DNA of 64,000 nucleotides from Methylotenera versatilis 301 (lineage in GTDB: Bacteria > Pseudomonadota > Gammaproteobacteria > Burkholderiales > Methylophilaceae). This document shows, one piece after another, positions 1-9,630 of this stretch. The stretch is from positions 2,232,001 through 2,296,000 of the forward strand of contig NC_014207.1 in assembly GCF_000093025.1 (NCBI RefSeq), given 5' to 3'. Under the pieces are notes generated by a model, which ran no database searches, was not told the DNA's origin, and worked only from the letters and a program-made list of their open reading frames with translations. Made by a program: the position numbers and the translations under genes. How positions within the stretch are numbered: the stretch's first letter is position 1; every line of letters begins with the position of its first letter.

Positions 1-1189
1 GGCCAAGGCGCTTAGCTGAGTACATCGCTTCATCAGCACACTTCAATAAATTTGCTGGGGTAGCGCCAGACTTTGAATAAATCGCCACGCCTAAGCTACC
101 GCCAATTTCCAGCATTTTACCTTCAACTTCAAAAGGTTTAGTCAGGGCTTTAATGATTTTTTCTGCGGCTACCGTCGCTTGCTGCTCGTCGTCCACTTTT
201 GGCAATAGAATCACAAACTCATCGCCACCTATCCTAGCAACTGTATCATCTGTGCGGAGTAATTCTTTCAAGCGCCCCGCCACACTCACCAATAATTGAT
301 CCCCTACCTCATGCCCATAATCATCATTAACGGCTTTAAAATAATCCAAATCCAAGAACATAATAGCTACCATATGCTTTGAACGCTTAGCAGCTTTAAA
401 TGCTTGCGCGGCTCGGTCATCTAGCAGCCTACGATTTGGTAGGCCTGTCAGTGCATCATAGTAGGCTAGCTCTGAAAGCACAGTAGTTGATTCAAACAGT
501 TGCTTGAGCAAGTTCTCAACATACTCGTTTCTAAGAATCAGCCCAGTTAATATCAACAAAAAGAATAAAGTTAGCAAGGCCGGGAATAAGGTTTTACTCA
601 GCAAGCGCTGATTCCATCCTTTTGCAGCTACATCGACGTTCAACATCACAAAATTTGGCGTTTTAACCGTAACACTCACAGGTACGCGCGCACTGATCCA
701 TGTTCCCCAGTGGTCTGTGACAGGACCCTCGACAATAGGTACTCTTATTTTCATCACGCGCTTTAGCTCGTCACTCGCTTCTGTAAATATTTCAGCCAAC
801 TTAGATATTTCAGAGGGTGGCTGTGGGCTGGCATCAAGTAAAAATCTAACCTGTTTTTTACTTTGAGTTTTATCTAAATACAGTAGATAGATAAAGTGAC
901 AATCCACATTCACTCTACATGCGCTGTTCAGCTTTGAATTTAGTTCAACTAAATCTTTTACCTTAATTAGATCTGGATCAGTATTTAAGGTCTTTGCAAA
1001 AGGCTGCCAGTCGATAGATTTCTCGATAGTTCTAGCGTAAGTGATTAAGTTATTACGCATCTCCTCGTCTTGCGCTTGCTTGGTATGTATGACAAACAAC
1101 ACACCTGCAGCCGAGGTAATCGTAAATAAAAGAATATAGAAAAATCTAGAGCTAGATAAAAAGGATTTTAATCCGCCGAACTTAATCAT
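1..1189 (-). CDS. Membrane-anchored diguanylate cyclase (GGDEF), C-terminus cut by window edge
   Basis: Synthesises c-di-GMP from two GTP. Translating the minus strand from the ATG at 1189 gives an N-terminal membrane segment, a roughly 160-residue periplasmic sensor region, a second membrane segment and a GGDEF domain with an intact GGDEF signature (about 217-234). An RxxD inhibitory site (RTDD) lies five residues before GGDEF, so product inhibition is likely. The reading frame is open to base 1 and ends in a sequence typical of the end of GGDEF domains (ADEAMYSAKRLG), so only a short tail is missing. The sensor region was not recognised and its ligand is unknown. Confidence 0.9.
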   Translation of the reverse strand, partial: MIKFGGLKSFLSSSRFFYILLFTITSAAGVLFVIHTKQAQDEEMRNNLITYARTIEKSIDWQPFAKTLNTDPDLIKVKDLVELNSKLNSACRVNVDCHFIYLLYLDKTQSKKQVRFLLDASPQPPSEISKLAEIFTEASDELKRVMKIRVPIVEGPVTDHWGTWISARVPVSVTVKTPNFVMLNVDVAAKGWNQRLLSKTLFPALLTLFFLLILTGLILRNEYVENLLKQLFESTTVLSELAYYDALTGLPNRRLLDDRAAQAFKAAKRSKHMVAIMFLDLDYFKAVNDDYGHEVGDQLLVSVAGRLKELLRTDDTVARIGGDEFVILLPKVDDEQQATVAAEKIIKALTKPFEVEGKMLEIGGSLGVAIYSKSGATPANLLKCADEAMYSAKRLG

Positions 1190-1298
1190 GAAAGTTTCGT
1201 TTCTGAATTCTGAATAGACTCTTGATTTGGAATCAAGATGTGTGGCTGGAGTTACTACAAAAGTAGTGTTTTAGGGTTCCAAGATTAGCTAAGCGTGA

Positions 1299-2108
1299 CT
1301 ATCTCAACCCTAAAACATCCTGCATATCAAAAAGTCCAGTTTGCTTGCCAATTAGAAATTTTGCAGCGCGTAAAGCGCCAGATGCAAATGTAGCGCGGCT
1401 ACTGGCTTTGTGCGTCAACTCTACGCGTTCACCTAAGCCTGCGAATAGCACCGTGTGATCTCCCACCACATCGCCACCACGTACCGTAGCAAAACCAATG
1501 GTGCTAGGATCGCGCTCGCCCGTTACGCCTTCACGGCCATAAACGGCGCACTCTTCTAAGTTGCGACCCAGCGCGCTTGCTGCAGCTTCACCCAAACGCA
1601 AAGCTGTACCAGATGGAGCATCCACCTTGAAGCGATGATGCGCCTCAATAATTTCGATATCGAAACCTTCATTCAACACTTTAGCAGCAGACTGAACTAA
1701 GTTAATCAATAAAGACACGCCAACACTAGTGTTTGGCGCAAAAACAATGGCTATATTTTTAGAAGCCGCCTCAATCAGCAACTTTTGTTCTGCTGAAAAC
1801 CCTGTCGTGCCGATAATCATTTTGACATTGTGTTTTTGGCAGGCAGCTAAATACATCAAGCTAGCTTCTGGACGGGTAAAATCGACCAAAATATCCGCAT
1901 TTATCAAGGCTTCATCTATACTATCGGTGACTTTAACGCCTGTAATCTTACCTTGTTGTTCGCCCGCATCGCGGCCAAGTTGAGGATTGCCTGAACGATC
2001 AAGAGCCCCATGCAACACTAAGTCCGTATCAGCAAAAACGCATTCAAGAAGAGCGTGACCCATGCGACCAGAACAGCCTGCGATGACTACTTTTAAGGGA
2101 TTTGCCAT
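1299..2108 (-). CDS. dapB: 4-hydroxy-tetrahydrodipicolinate reductase
   Basis: NAD(P)H-dependent reductase of the diaminopimelate/lysine pathway, cytoplasmic and tetrameric in known members. The 269 residues match family length. Visible motifs are the Rossmann nucleotide loop GCSGRMG (residues 11-17), TTGF (101-104), the catalytic EAHHRFK stretch with His157/His158 and Lys161, and DAPSGTA (163-169). It lies about 95 bases downstream of the bamE-like gene on the same strand, so co-transcription is possible. Nothing is abnormal. Confidence 0.97.
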   Translation of the reverse strand: MANPLKVVIAGCSGRMGHALLECVFADTDLVLHGALDRSGNPQLGRDAGEQQGKITGVKVTDSIDEALINADILVDFTRPEASLMYLAACQKHNVKMIIGTTGFSAEQKLLIEAASKNIAIVFAPNTSVGVSLLINLVQSAAKVLNEGFDIEIIEAHHRFKVDAPSGTALRLGEAAASALGRNLEECAVYGREGVTGERDPSTIGFATVRGGDVVGDHTVLFAGLGERVELTHKASSRATFASGALRAAKFLIGKQTGLFDMQDVLGLR

Positions 2109-2202
2109 GATTCTAACTACCTAATAAATCTATAATATTTAAAAAAACAAATGTTCTCGTCATTACCTAACACCGCTTTGCGAGTTAGTCTGCCCTGAAA
2201 AA

Positions 2203-3228
2203 TTAGAAACCAATTTTTTCTAGCATTCTGTCAAAAAAACTTGGCTCACCTTCTGGAGGTAAATCTTTTGGCTTAGGTACAGATTTATTACCTGCACGTG
2301 GCGCCGCTGGCGCAGGAGCGGCTTCTAGTTCAGCATCTTCAGTCAATTTCATACCTCTATCAAACTTCATACCTGCAGCTGATTCATATGACTTAACTGG
2401 CTCAGTTACAGTTTTAACTGGCTCAGCTTTAGTTTGCGTAACAACAGCTTTTTTTTCGGGTACAGCTTTCATTTCAACCACTGGGCTAGATTGCACAGGT
2501 ACAACCTCTTTTACAGGCTCAACAACTGGCGGCACTTCAGCTACAGCAGCAGGCGCTTCCACAGGTGTAGATGCTGCAGTAGGTACATTCATTGGCAATG
2601 CCTCCAGCGGCACAGCCATCATCGACTGCGGCTCATCTGATTTCGGCTCTTCTATAGGTGTTGCAGATTTTCTAGCTAGCTCATCTTTAGCCTGCTCTGC
2701 TGCACTTTTGGCAGCCTCTTCAGCTTCGGCCTTTGCTTTAGCAGCCGCGGCTTCTTTAGCTAGTGTTGCTTCGTCTTTTTGCCAAAACTTCAACTTATTG
2801 AGCACGCCTTTTTCTTCAGGTTTTTCAGTTGGGTTTATGACGCGCGTACCACTATTTGTAGATCCTTCATCGGTTTTTGGTTCACTTCCTTTTGGAATCA
2901 CATCACCACGCACCGCTTTTAACGAGTCACCTTCAAAATCTAAAATCACGCGACGCTGCTCGGTAATTTTGCCTTTTTCGCGCATTTGGTAAACATAATC
3001 CCAGCGATTACCGTGAAAGCTATCTTGAATTAAGGGCGTACCCATAATAAAACGCACTTGCGATTTGGTCATACCAGGTCGCAATTGCAACAACATTTTA
3101 GAAGTCACTACATTGCCTTGTTGCACATCCAGCTTGTAAGGTTTTATTGTTGGCAATGCCGTGCCGCATGACGCGCAGAGAACTGCTAATAAAATAACTG
3201 TGTACCGCAAAGTAGAAAAAATACGCAT
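2203..3228 (-). CDS. bamE: Outer membrane assembly lipoprotein BamE with long C-terminal extension
   Basis: BamE (SmpA/OmlA) is a lipoprotein of the outer-membrane BAM complex. The first 115 residues hold a signal segment ending in CASC (likely lipidated Cys21, though the -3 position is a non-ideal Cys) and the SmpA/OmlA core with LRPGMTKSQV, MGTP and the RWDYVY strand. Typical BamE proteins are about 110-120 residues; this one has 341. The extra 220 residues are Ala/Glu/Lys/Pro/Val-rich, partly coiled-coil-like and partly Pro-rich repeats, followed by a short conserved-looking end. It is divergent from fur with 88 bases between. The function of the tail is unknown. Confidence 0.9.
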   Translation of the reverse strand: MRIFSTLRYTVILLAVLCASCGTALPTIKPYKLDVQQGNVVTSKMLLQLRPGMTKSQVRFIMGTPLIQDSFHGNRWDYVYQMREKGKITEQRRVILDFEGDSLKAVRGDVIPKGSEPKTDEGSTNSGTRVINPTEKPEEKGVLNKLKFWQKDEATLAKEAAAAKAKAEAEEAAKSAAEQAKDELARKSATPIEEPKSDEPQSMMAVPLEALPMNVPTAASTPVEAPAAVAEVPPVVEPVKEVVPVQSSPVVEMKAVPEKKAVVTQTKAEPVKTVTEPVKSYESAAGMKFDRGMKLTEDAELEAAPAPAAPRAGNKSVPKPKDLPPEGEPSFFDRMLEKIGF

Positions 3229-3316
3229 ATTATGACTTTAGTTTGAATTAGCGTTAATATAACACGTAGATAGCGAACCAAAAAACACTGTCATTATTAA
3301 ATGTGAGTAAACAACG

Positions 3317-3736
3317 ATGCAAGATCAAAAAGACTTAAAAAACGCAGGCCTGAAGGCTACATTACCTAGACTAAAAGTATTAAGCCTGTTTGAAAATAGT
3401 AAAGAACGCCATTTGTCGGCCGAAGATATTTATAAAGTGATGCTCAACTCAGGTGAAGATGTTGGCTTAGCGACGGTTTATCGAGTACTTACTCAATTTG
3501 AGCAAGCTGGCTTGCTTGTACGCCACCATTTTGAAAGCGGCAAAGCCGTTTTTGAGCTGAATCAGGGCGGACATCACGACCATATCGTATGTATGAAATG
3601 TGGTCGTGTAGAAGAGTTCTATGATGCAGAAATCGAAAAAAGGCAAGAAGCTGCTGCCGCGAAATTTGGTTTTAAAATGCAAGATCACTCACTCACCATT
3701 TACGGCATTTGCGAAAAACAGCCTTGCGATAAATAA
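3317..3736 (+). CDS. fur: Ferric uptake regulator Fur
   Basis: Metal-dependent repressor of iron uptake genes. The 139 residues include an N-terminal winged helix (LPRLKVLSLFE ... DVGLATVYRVLTQFEQAG) and the metal/dimer domain with HHDHIVCMKCG near residues 90-100 and a second Cys pair near the C-terminus (CEKQPC), as in structural-zinc Fur proteins. It is divergent from the bamE-like gene and ends only three bases before the convergent recN stop. No clear Fur box was identified in the short upstream region. Confidence 0.96.
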   Translation: MQDQKDLKNAGLKATLPRLKVLSLFENSKERHLSAEDIYKVMLNSGEDVGLATVYRVLTQFEQAGLLVRHHFESGKAVFELNQGGHHDHIVCMKCGRVEEFYDAEIEKRQEAAAAKFGFKMQDHSLTIYGICEKQPCDK

Positions 3737-3739
3737 TAT

Positions 3740-5416
3740 TTAACGCGCCAACATCTCTTTTGCATGTTGGCGTGTGGTTTCAGTAATCTCAATACCACCC
3801 AACATCCGTGCAATTTCCTCTACGCGCGCTTCATCATCTAACACGGCAATTGTACTGAGCGTTTGCGCATTCACCAACGACTTGCTCACGCGTAGATGAT
3901 GCGTACCTAATGCTGCGACCTGCGGCAAATGGGTAATCACAAGCACTTGGCGTTCAGTTAAGTTTTTACTGTCTTGCTGCTCACCTAATTGCTTCAAAAG
4001 CTGCCCCACAACCTCAGCGACACCGCCACCGATACCAACATCTACCTCGTCGAATATCATGGTTGGAATACTTTCTTTTTGCGCGGTAACGACACGAATG
4101 GCTAAACTAATACGCGAAAGTTCTCCTCCAGAGGCTACTTTAGCAAGCGGTCTGGCAACCACTCCTGCGTGACCTGCAACCAAAAACTCAACCTGCTCAA
4201 GTCCATTGATTGTTGGCGCTTGCTCTGTAAGCGCCACTTCAAACTTACCGCCGCTTAAAGACAAGCGCTGCATTTCTGTGCTGATTTGTGCACCTAGTTT
4301 TGCTGCCGCAGCTTTTCGACCATCACTCAGTTGTTTCGCTAACTGCATGTAAGTAGCCAAAGCTTGAGTTTCCTGCTTGGCAAGCTCGCCATCATTTGCA
4401 AACAGTTCTAATTCCGCCATGCGCGCTTGTGAGTTAAGAAGCAACTCTGCTAACTCTTCTGGTTTAACGCGGTTTTTGCGAGCAGTGTTATGTATGTTTT
4501 GGATTCTGGAATCCAACTTCGCAAGCCCTGCTGGATCTAGTTCGGCACGTTGAAGATAGCGATTTAAAAAGCGCGAGGTTTCTTCAAGTTGAATAATGGC
4601 TGAATCAAGCGTTTCAGCGGCCTCAGCCATTGCAGTGTCATATTCACACAGGCTTTGCAACTTATGTTGAACCTGAGACAGCAAGCGCATGGCGGATAAT
4701 TCACCCTCACTTAACAACTCACGGCACTCCTCACCACCGGTAATCAAGCCAGCGCCATTTGATAAACGCAAATGCTCTTGCTGCAATTCTTCCCATTCGA
4801 CAGGGCTTAATGAAACTTGCGCTAACTCACGCGTGTTGTCGCGTAAATCTGCTAGTTCGTCAGCATATGCGCTAGCATTTTTTTCAACTTCTAAACGTTG
4901 CTGATTAAGTGCATGCCATACTTTATATTGCGCCGAGACTTGTAATGCCAAGCCGGACAAGCCGCCGAAGTTATCTAACACATTGCGCTGCGTGGCAAGT
5001 TTTAGTAGAGAGTGATGCGCATTCTGGCTGTAGATATCCACCAGCAATTCACCTAACTCTTTGAGTTGAGCAACCGTCACTGTTGCGCCATTGATAAAAG
5101 CACGCGAACGACCATCAGCGTACATCACTCGGCGTAAAATCAGTTCGTTTGCTTCATTTTCCATTTCCGCATCGACTAACCATTGCTTCGCTTCTAGGTT
5201 ATTCGTAATAGCAAAAATGGCGCTAATTTCAGCTTTATCACATCCCGCGCGGGTGACGCCACCTTCTGCGCGCGCGCCTAATGCTAACGATAAGGCATCA
5301 ATTAAAATAGACTTACCAGCACCAGTTTCACCGGTCAGCACGGTAAAACCAGTTTCGAAGTCTAAATCAAGTTGATTGACGATAACAAAATCACGAACAG
5401 AGAGGCTTTGTAGCAT
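3740..5416 (-). CDS. recN: DNA repair protein RecN
   Basis: SMC-like ATPase acting in double-strand break repair. The 558 residues match the family. Walker A GETGAGKS is at residues 29-36, the middle is helical coiled coil, and the C-terminal half carries the ABC-type signature (SGGELSRISLA) and Walker B (MIFDEVDVGIGG). It starts eight bases downstream of the nadK stop, so nadK-recN is very likely one operon, an arrangement common in proteobacteria. The far ends converge with fur almost without spacing. Confidence 0.96.
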   Translation of the reverse strand: MLQSLSVRDFVIVNQLDLDFETGFTVLTGETGAGKSILIDALSLALGARAEGGVTRAGCDKAEISAIFAITNNLEAKQWLVDAEMENEANELILRRVMYADGRSRAFINGATVTVAQLKELGELLVDIYSQNAHHSLLKLATQRNVLDNFGGLSGLALQVSAQYKVWHALNQQRLEVEKNASAYADELADLRDNTRELAQVSLSPVEWEELQQEHLRLSNGAGLITGGEECRELLSEGELSAMRLLSQVQHKLQSLCEYDTAMAEAAETLDSAIIQLEETSRFLNRYLQRAELDPAGLAKLDSRIQNIHNTARKNRVKPEELAELLLNSQARMAELELFANDGELAKQETQALATYMQLAKQLSDGRKAAAAKLGAQISTEMQRLSLSGGKFEVALTEQAPTINGLEQVEFLVAGHAGVVARPLAKVASGGELSRISLAIRVVTAQKESIPTMIFDEVDVGIGGGVAEVVGQLLKQLGEQQDSKNLTERQVLVITHLPQVAALGTHHLRVSKSLVNAQTLSTIAVLDDEARVEEIARMLGGIEITETTRQHAKEMLAR

Positions 5417-5424
5417 AACTAAAT

Positions 5425-6294
5425 TTAGCCCCAGTTCAGTTTGTTGCGCAGCATATCAAAATAACAATAATCGCTTGGATGCAATAAAGAAACCGTCTGC
5501 TCTGCACGATTGACAGTAATTTTATCGCCGACTTCTAACGTCACCTGAAATTGACCATCAAAGCTCAGGTGCGCCTCGTCAAACTGCATCAAGGTAATTT
5601 CAATTAAGCTATCACTATGTACGGCAATTGGTCGATTACTCAGCGTATGCGGACAAATTGGCACTAATGAAATCGCTTGTAAATTAGGATGTAGGATCTG
5701 ACCGCCCGCTGAGAGCGCATAAGCGGTAGTGCCCGTAGGCGTGCTTATAATCAAGCCATCGGCACGTTGTTTATGCACGAATTTGTGGTCGATAGTCACT
5801 TCCAACTCAATCAATCGCAAAGCACTTTTAATCACCACGTCATTCAATGCAAAATTGTCATGGACTAATTTTCCATCACGCATCACCTGTGCTGTTAGCA
5901 TCACGCGTGGCTCTTCAATAAAATCACCGGATAAAATTTTATCTAATTGCTCAAGCATGTCCTCGGCACGTAAATCGGTTAAAAAACCAAATCGTCCGCG
6001 GTTAATGCCGACTAGTGGCACATTATGATCTATCAGGCTGCGCGCCACGCTGAGCATGGTGCCATCACCGCCCATCACTATCACCAAGTCAACTTTACTA
6101 CCTATTTTTTCTAATGATTCCGTTTTAAAGCCGGTCAGGTCAACATATTGAGCTGTGTTATTTTCTATCCATATATCGAGATCTTTTACAGCTAAATGAT
6201 GCACCAAATCTGTCAAATCACTCTGCATCAATTGTAGAGCCGATTGGTTCATGTATTTGCCAATGATGGCGATAGACTTAAATGTTTGATTCAT
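5425..6294 (-). CDS. nadK: NAD kinase
   Basis: ATP-dependent phosphorylation of NAD to NADP. The 289 residues contain the diacylglycerol-kinase-like GGDGTM motif (75-80), the GINRGRFGFLTD segment, and the conserved TPTGTTAYALSAGG loop. Start ATG at 6294 fits the usual family N-terminus (SIAIIGKY). It is first gene of an operon with recN and is divergent from hrcA; the 148-base intergenic region holds an 18-base tandem repeat. Confidence 0.97.
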   Translation of the reverse strand: MNQTFKSIAIIGKYMNQSALQLMQSDLTDLVHHLAVKDLDIWIENNTAQYVDLTGFKTESLEKIGSKVDLVIVMGGDGTMLSVARSLIDHNVPLVGINRGRFGFLTDLRAEDMLEQLDKILSGDFIEEPRVMLTAQVMRDGKLVHDNFALNDVVIKSALRLIELEVTIDHKFVHKQRADGLIISTPTGTTAYALSAGGQILHPNLQAISLVPICPHTLSNRPIAVHSDSLIEITLMQFDEAHLSFDGQFQVTLEVGDKITVNRAEQTVSLLHPSDYCYFDMLRNKLNWG

Positions 6295-6329
6295 GGCGAA
6301 ATTAAATCACAGATGCCTTTTTGCGCCAA

Positions 6330-6365
6330 GTGAAAGCTAAAGATATAGTTAAAGCTAAAGATTAT
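6330..6365. repeat. Imperfect 18-bp tandem repeat in nadK/hrcA divergent region
   Basis: Two consecutive 18-base units (6330-6347 and 6348-6365) share GTxAAAGCTAAAGATxxx with few differences. The position between divergent genes suggests a regulator site or replication slippage. No known operator is recognised; it is not a CIRCE element. Confidence 0.5.
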
Positions 6366-6442
6366 GGTAAAAGCGTATTATGTGAACAAATTAGCTAGTT
6401 ATCAGTATGACGAATGCCATAAATCGGGCAAAATATATAGCC

Positions 6443-7459
6443 ATGGACAAACGCGCGCAGATATTATTAAAAACCTTGGTTGAACATTACATTAGTGATG
6501 GTCAACCTATCGGTTCGCGCACGCTATTGCAGCATTCTGGCTTAGATGTGAGTGCGGCAACTATACGCAATGTAATGAGTGACTTGGAGCAACTTGGCTT
6601 TATCGCCAGTCCGCACACTTCGGCAGGCCGCATTCCGACACAAAAAGGTTATCGCCTATTTGTCGATTCACTGCTGACAGTGCAACCGCTAGAAACGCAA
6701 GCAATACAGCAACTCAAAAGCGGTTTGTCTTCACCCAACCCCACCGAATTGATTGCCAGCGCGGCAGATATGCTTTCACAGCTAACGCAATTTGCAGGTT
6801 TGGTGATGATTCCTAAGCGCAAGCGTGTGGCTTTTAAGCATTTGGAATTTTTACCTTTATCTGAAACTCGAATTTTAGTCATCATCGTTACTAGCGATGG
6901 CAATGTGCAAAATCGCATACTGATGGCAGAAAAGAAATATTCGCAAAGTGAGCTGACGCAAGCCAGCAATTACTTTAATGCAAATTTTTCAGGTCAAACC
7001 TTTGAAGAGGTGCAACAAAAACTGCATATTGAGCTCCAACAAATGCAATCGGATATGAATCGCCTGATGGCAGCCGCGCTGGAAGCTAGTAGCAAAGCTG
7101 TGGATAGCAATAAAGATGGCGTTGTGATTGCCGGAGAGCGTAATTTGCTTCAAGTTGATGAACTCTCCACCAACGTAAGCAGCTTGCGTAAGTTATTTGA
7201 AATATTTGAGCGCCGCACTTCGCTGATGCAATTGCTTGATAATAGCCAACGTGCTGAAGGCATACAAATATTCATCGGCGGCGAAAGTGGGTACTTACCT
7301 TTAGACGAATGCAGCATGATTACCGCCCCGTATGAAGCTGATGGTCAGGTAGTCGGCACGCTAGGCGTCATTGGTCCAACACGTATGGCTTATGAACGCG
7401 TGATACCGATTGTGGATGTCACTGCGAAACTATTATCAAATGCATTATCGAATAATTAA
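6443..7459 (+). CDS. hrcA: Heat-inducible transcription repressor HrcA
   Basis: Repressor that binds CIRCE inverted repeats before groESL or dnaK operons and is stabilised by GroEL. From the ATG at 6443 the protein is 338 residues and begins MDKRAQILLKTLVEHYI, like the family; an in-frame ATG at 6407 would add 12 residues without family support. N-terminal winged helix (GSRTL ... SAATIRNVMSDLE), HrcA signature (SAGRIPTQKGYRLFVD) and C-terminal GAF-like domain are visible. No CIRCE repeat was seen at the grpE-dnaK operon here, so its targets may lie elsewhere. Confidence 0.95.
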   Translation: MDKRAQILLKTLVEHYISDGQPIGSRTLLQHSGLDVSAATIRNVMSDLEQLGFIASPHTSAGRIPTQKGYRLFVDSLLTVQPLETQAIQQLKSGLSSPNPTELIASAADMLSQLTQFAGLVMIPKRKRVAFKHLEFLPLSETRILVIIVTSDGNVQNRILMAEKKYSQSELTQASNYFNANFSGQTFEEVQQKLHIELQQMQSDMNRLMAAALEASSKAVDSNKDGVVIAGERNLLQVDELSTNVSSLRKLFEIFERRTSLMQLLDNSQRAEGIQIFIGGESGYLPLDECSMITAPYEADGQVVGTLGVIGPTRMAYERVIPIVDVTAKLLSNALSNN

Positions 7460-7485
7460 ATAGAAAAAATACTTAGAAACCATAC

Positions 7486-8592
7486 ATGGCTTACTACAAC
7501 CCAGAACCAAAGTACGAACACGGCGACCAACTTAAAGTTGGTATTTTATTGGCTAATTTAGGTACGCCAGATGCGCCAACAGCCCAAGCTTTACGTCCCT
7601 ATTTGCGTCAATTTTTAAGCGATACTCGCGTAGTAGAAATCCCTCGCGCCCTTTGGTGGTTTATTTTAAATTGTATTATCTTAGCTATTCGACCAAAAAA
7701 ATCGGCAGAAAAATACGCGCAAATATGGCTGAAAGAAGGTTCGCCTTTATTGGTTCACGCGCAGAAACAAGCTACTTTATTACGTGGATTCTTAGGTCAG
7801 AAAATCAAGTCACCCTTTGCTGTTGAGTTGGGGATGAGCTATGGCAACCCAAGCATGCAATCTGCCATTGATAAGTTAAAAGCTCAGCACTGCGACCGTG
7901 TTTTAGTGTTTCCGCTGTATCCGCAATATGCGGCTAGCAGCACAGCATCAGCCATGGACGCCGTGTTTCGCGTATTGCTCAAAACACGCAACCAGCCAGC
8001 CATTCGTAGCATACGGAATTACAATGACCACCCTGCTTATATTGCCGCGTTGGCCTCTAGCGTGCGCGAACATTGGAGAATCAACGGTAAGCCAAGTAAG
8101 TTAGTGATGAGCTTTCACGGCGTGCCAAAAGTACATTTAACCAGTGGCGACCCCTATCATTGCCAATGCCACAAAACTGGTCGTCTATTGGCTGAAGCTT
8201 TAGAGCTAAGCAAAGACGAATATTTAATCGCGTTTCAATCGCGCTTTGGTAAGCAAGAATGGTTAAAGCCTTACCTTGCTAGCACTCTCGAGGATTTAGG
8301 CAAAGCTAAAACCAAACGTATTGATGTTATCTGCCCAGGTTTTAGTAGTGACTGCCTAGAAACCTTAGAGGAAATTGCCATGGAAGGTAAACACATCTTC
8401 CAAAGTAATGGCGGTGGTGAGTACCACTACATACCAGCATTAAATGAAAATGAAGCTTGGATACACGCCATGACAGCAATTGCGCTAGAAAATCTGCAAG
8501 GTTGGGTTTCAATTGAGTGGGATTACGATTTAGTTAATAAAGGCAATGAAATGACTAAATTACGTGCTCAAGCTTTGGGTGCTAAGCAATAA
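7486..8592 (+). CDS. hemH: Ferrochelatase
   Basis: Inserts Fe(II) into protoporphyrin IX, the last step of protoheme synthesis. The 368 residues show FPLYPQY (142-148), the catalytic His211 in MSFHGVP, and the conserved CPGFSSDCLETLEEI stretch with its acidic metal-path residue. It follows hrcA by 26 bases and may be transcribed with it. Length and motifs are normal. Confidence 0.97.
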   Translation: MAYYNPEPKYEHGDQLKVGILLANLGTPDAPTAQALRPYLRQFLSDTRVVEIPRALWWFILNCIILAIRPKKSAEKYAQIWLKEGSPLLVHAQKQATLLRGFLGQKIKSPFAVELGMSYGNPSMQSAIDKLKAQHCDRVLVFPLYPQYAASSTASAMDAVFRVLLKTRNQPAIRSIRNYNDHPAYIAALASSVREHWRINGKPSKLVMSFHGVPKVHLTSGDPYHCQCHKTGRLLAEALELSKDEYLIAFQSRFGKQEWLKPYLASTLEDLGKAKTKRIDVICPGFSSDCLETLEEIAMEGKHIFQSNGGGEYHYIPALNENEAWIHAMTAIALENLQGWVSIEWDYDLVNKGNEMTKLRAQALGAKQ

Positions 8593-8630
8593 GCGCTATA
8601 CTTTTGCTTTAAGCAGACTTCACACACTTT

Positions 8631-9620
8631 ATGATAGTAATTACTGGCGGCGCAGGGATGATAGGCTCTATCATCGCTTGGCATCTGAATACAAAACTTC
8701 AACGTGACGACATGGTGATTGTTGACCTCATCACGCATGAAAACCAATGGCAGAATTTGGTTAAACGGCAATATGTGCAATATTTGGATAAAGACCAACT
8801 GATGCCATGGTTGGAAGGCCGTCAGGATATTGAAGCAATCATCCACATGGGTGCTATCAGCGCAACAACCGAGCGCGACTTTAACAAGCTCGTTGAAGCC
8901 AATATTCATTACTCACAAAACCTGTGGACGTGGTGCGCCAACAATAACGCTGCTTTCTTCTACGCAAGTTCAGCCGCCACTTATGGCGATGGCGAGCATG
9001 GTTATGATGACGTTTCCATTGAAAATCTTCGCCCACTGAATGGCTATGGTTACTCAAAACATTTTTTCGACCAATGGGCTTTGCAACAGGTAAACAAGGG
9101 ATTGGCAGTGCCATCAGCATGGGCAGGCTTCAAATTCTTTAATGTTTACGGCCCAAACGAATATCATAAAGAACGTATGGCAAGCGTGGCATTTCACAGT
9201 TTTAACCAATTTAAAGAAACTGGCACCGTCAAGCTTTTCAAAAGCCATAAAGAAGGTTATTCAGATGGCATGCAATTACGCGATTTTGTGTATGTGAAAG
9301 ATGCAGCAGCAGCCGTTGTGCACTTTCTAACCGCAGCCTTAAGTGGCAAAGCCTGCACTAATGGCATCTATAACATTGGTACTGGCAAAGCGCGCGCATT
9401 TAAAGATTTAGCCACTAGCGTGATGTCCAGCATGGGTAAATCGCCCAACATTACCTACATTGATATGCCTGAAGATCTACAAGGTAAATACCAATACTTT
9501 ACCGAAGCTACCGCAGCTAAACTACGCGCAGCAGGTTATACGCAGCCGTTCTGCAGCTTAGAAGAAGGTGTACAAGATTACGTACAAAACTATTTAATGC
9601 ATGATGATGCTTATTGCTAA
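8631..9620 (+). CDS. hldD: ADP-L-glycero-D-manno-heptose 6-epimerase
   Basis: Last step in making ADP-L-glycero-D-manno-heptose for the LPS inner core. Short-chain dehydrogenase fold: NAD(P)-binding GGAGMIG (residues 6-12), SSAATYG with the active-site Ser/Thr region, and YxxxK in YGYSKHFFD. FFNVYGPNEYHKE is the typical substrate-binding stretch. The 329 residues match the family. It is followed after ten bases by hldE and then waaF, forming a heptose operon. Confidence 0.96.
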   Translation: MIVITGGAGMIGSIIAWHLNTKLQRDDMVIVDLITHENQWQNLVKRQYVQYLDKDQLMPWLEGRQDIEAIIHMGAISATTERDFNKLVEANIHYSQNLWTWCANNNAAFFYASSAATYGDGEHGYDDVSIENLRPLNGYGYSKHFFDQWALQQVNKGLAVPSAWAGFKFFNVYGPNEYHKERMASVAFHSFNQFKETGTVKLFKSHKEGYSDGMQLRDFVYVKDAAAAVVHFLTAALSGKACTNGIYNIGTGKARAFKDLATSVMSSMGKSPNITYIDMPEDLQGKYQYFTEATAAKLRAAGYTQPFCSLEEGVQDYVQNYLMHDDAYC

Positions 9621-9630
9621 GTTAAAGTAA

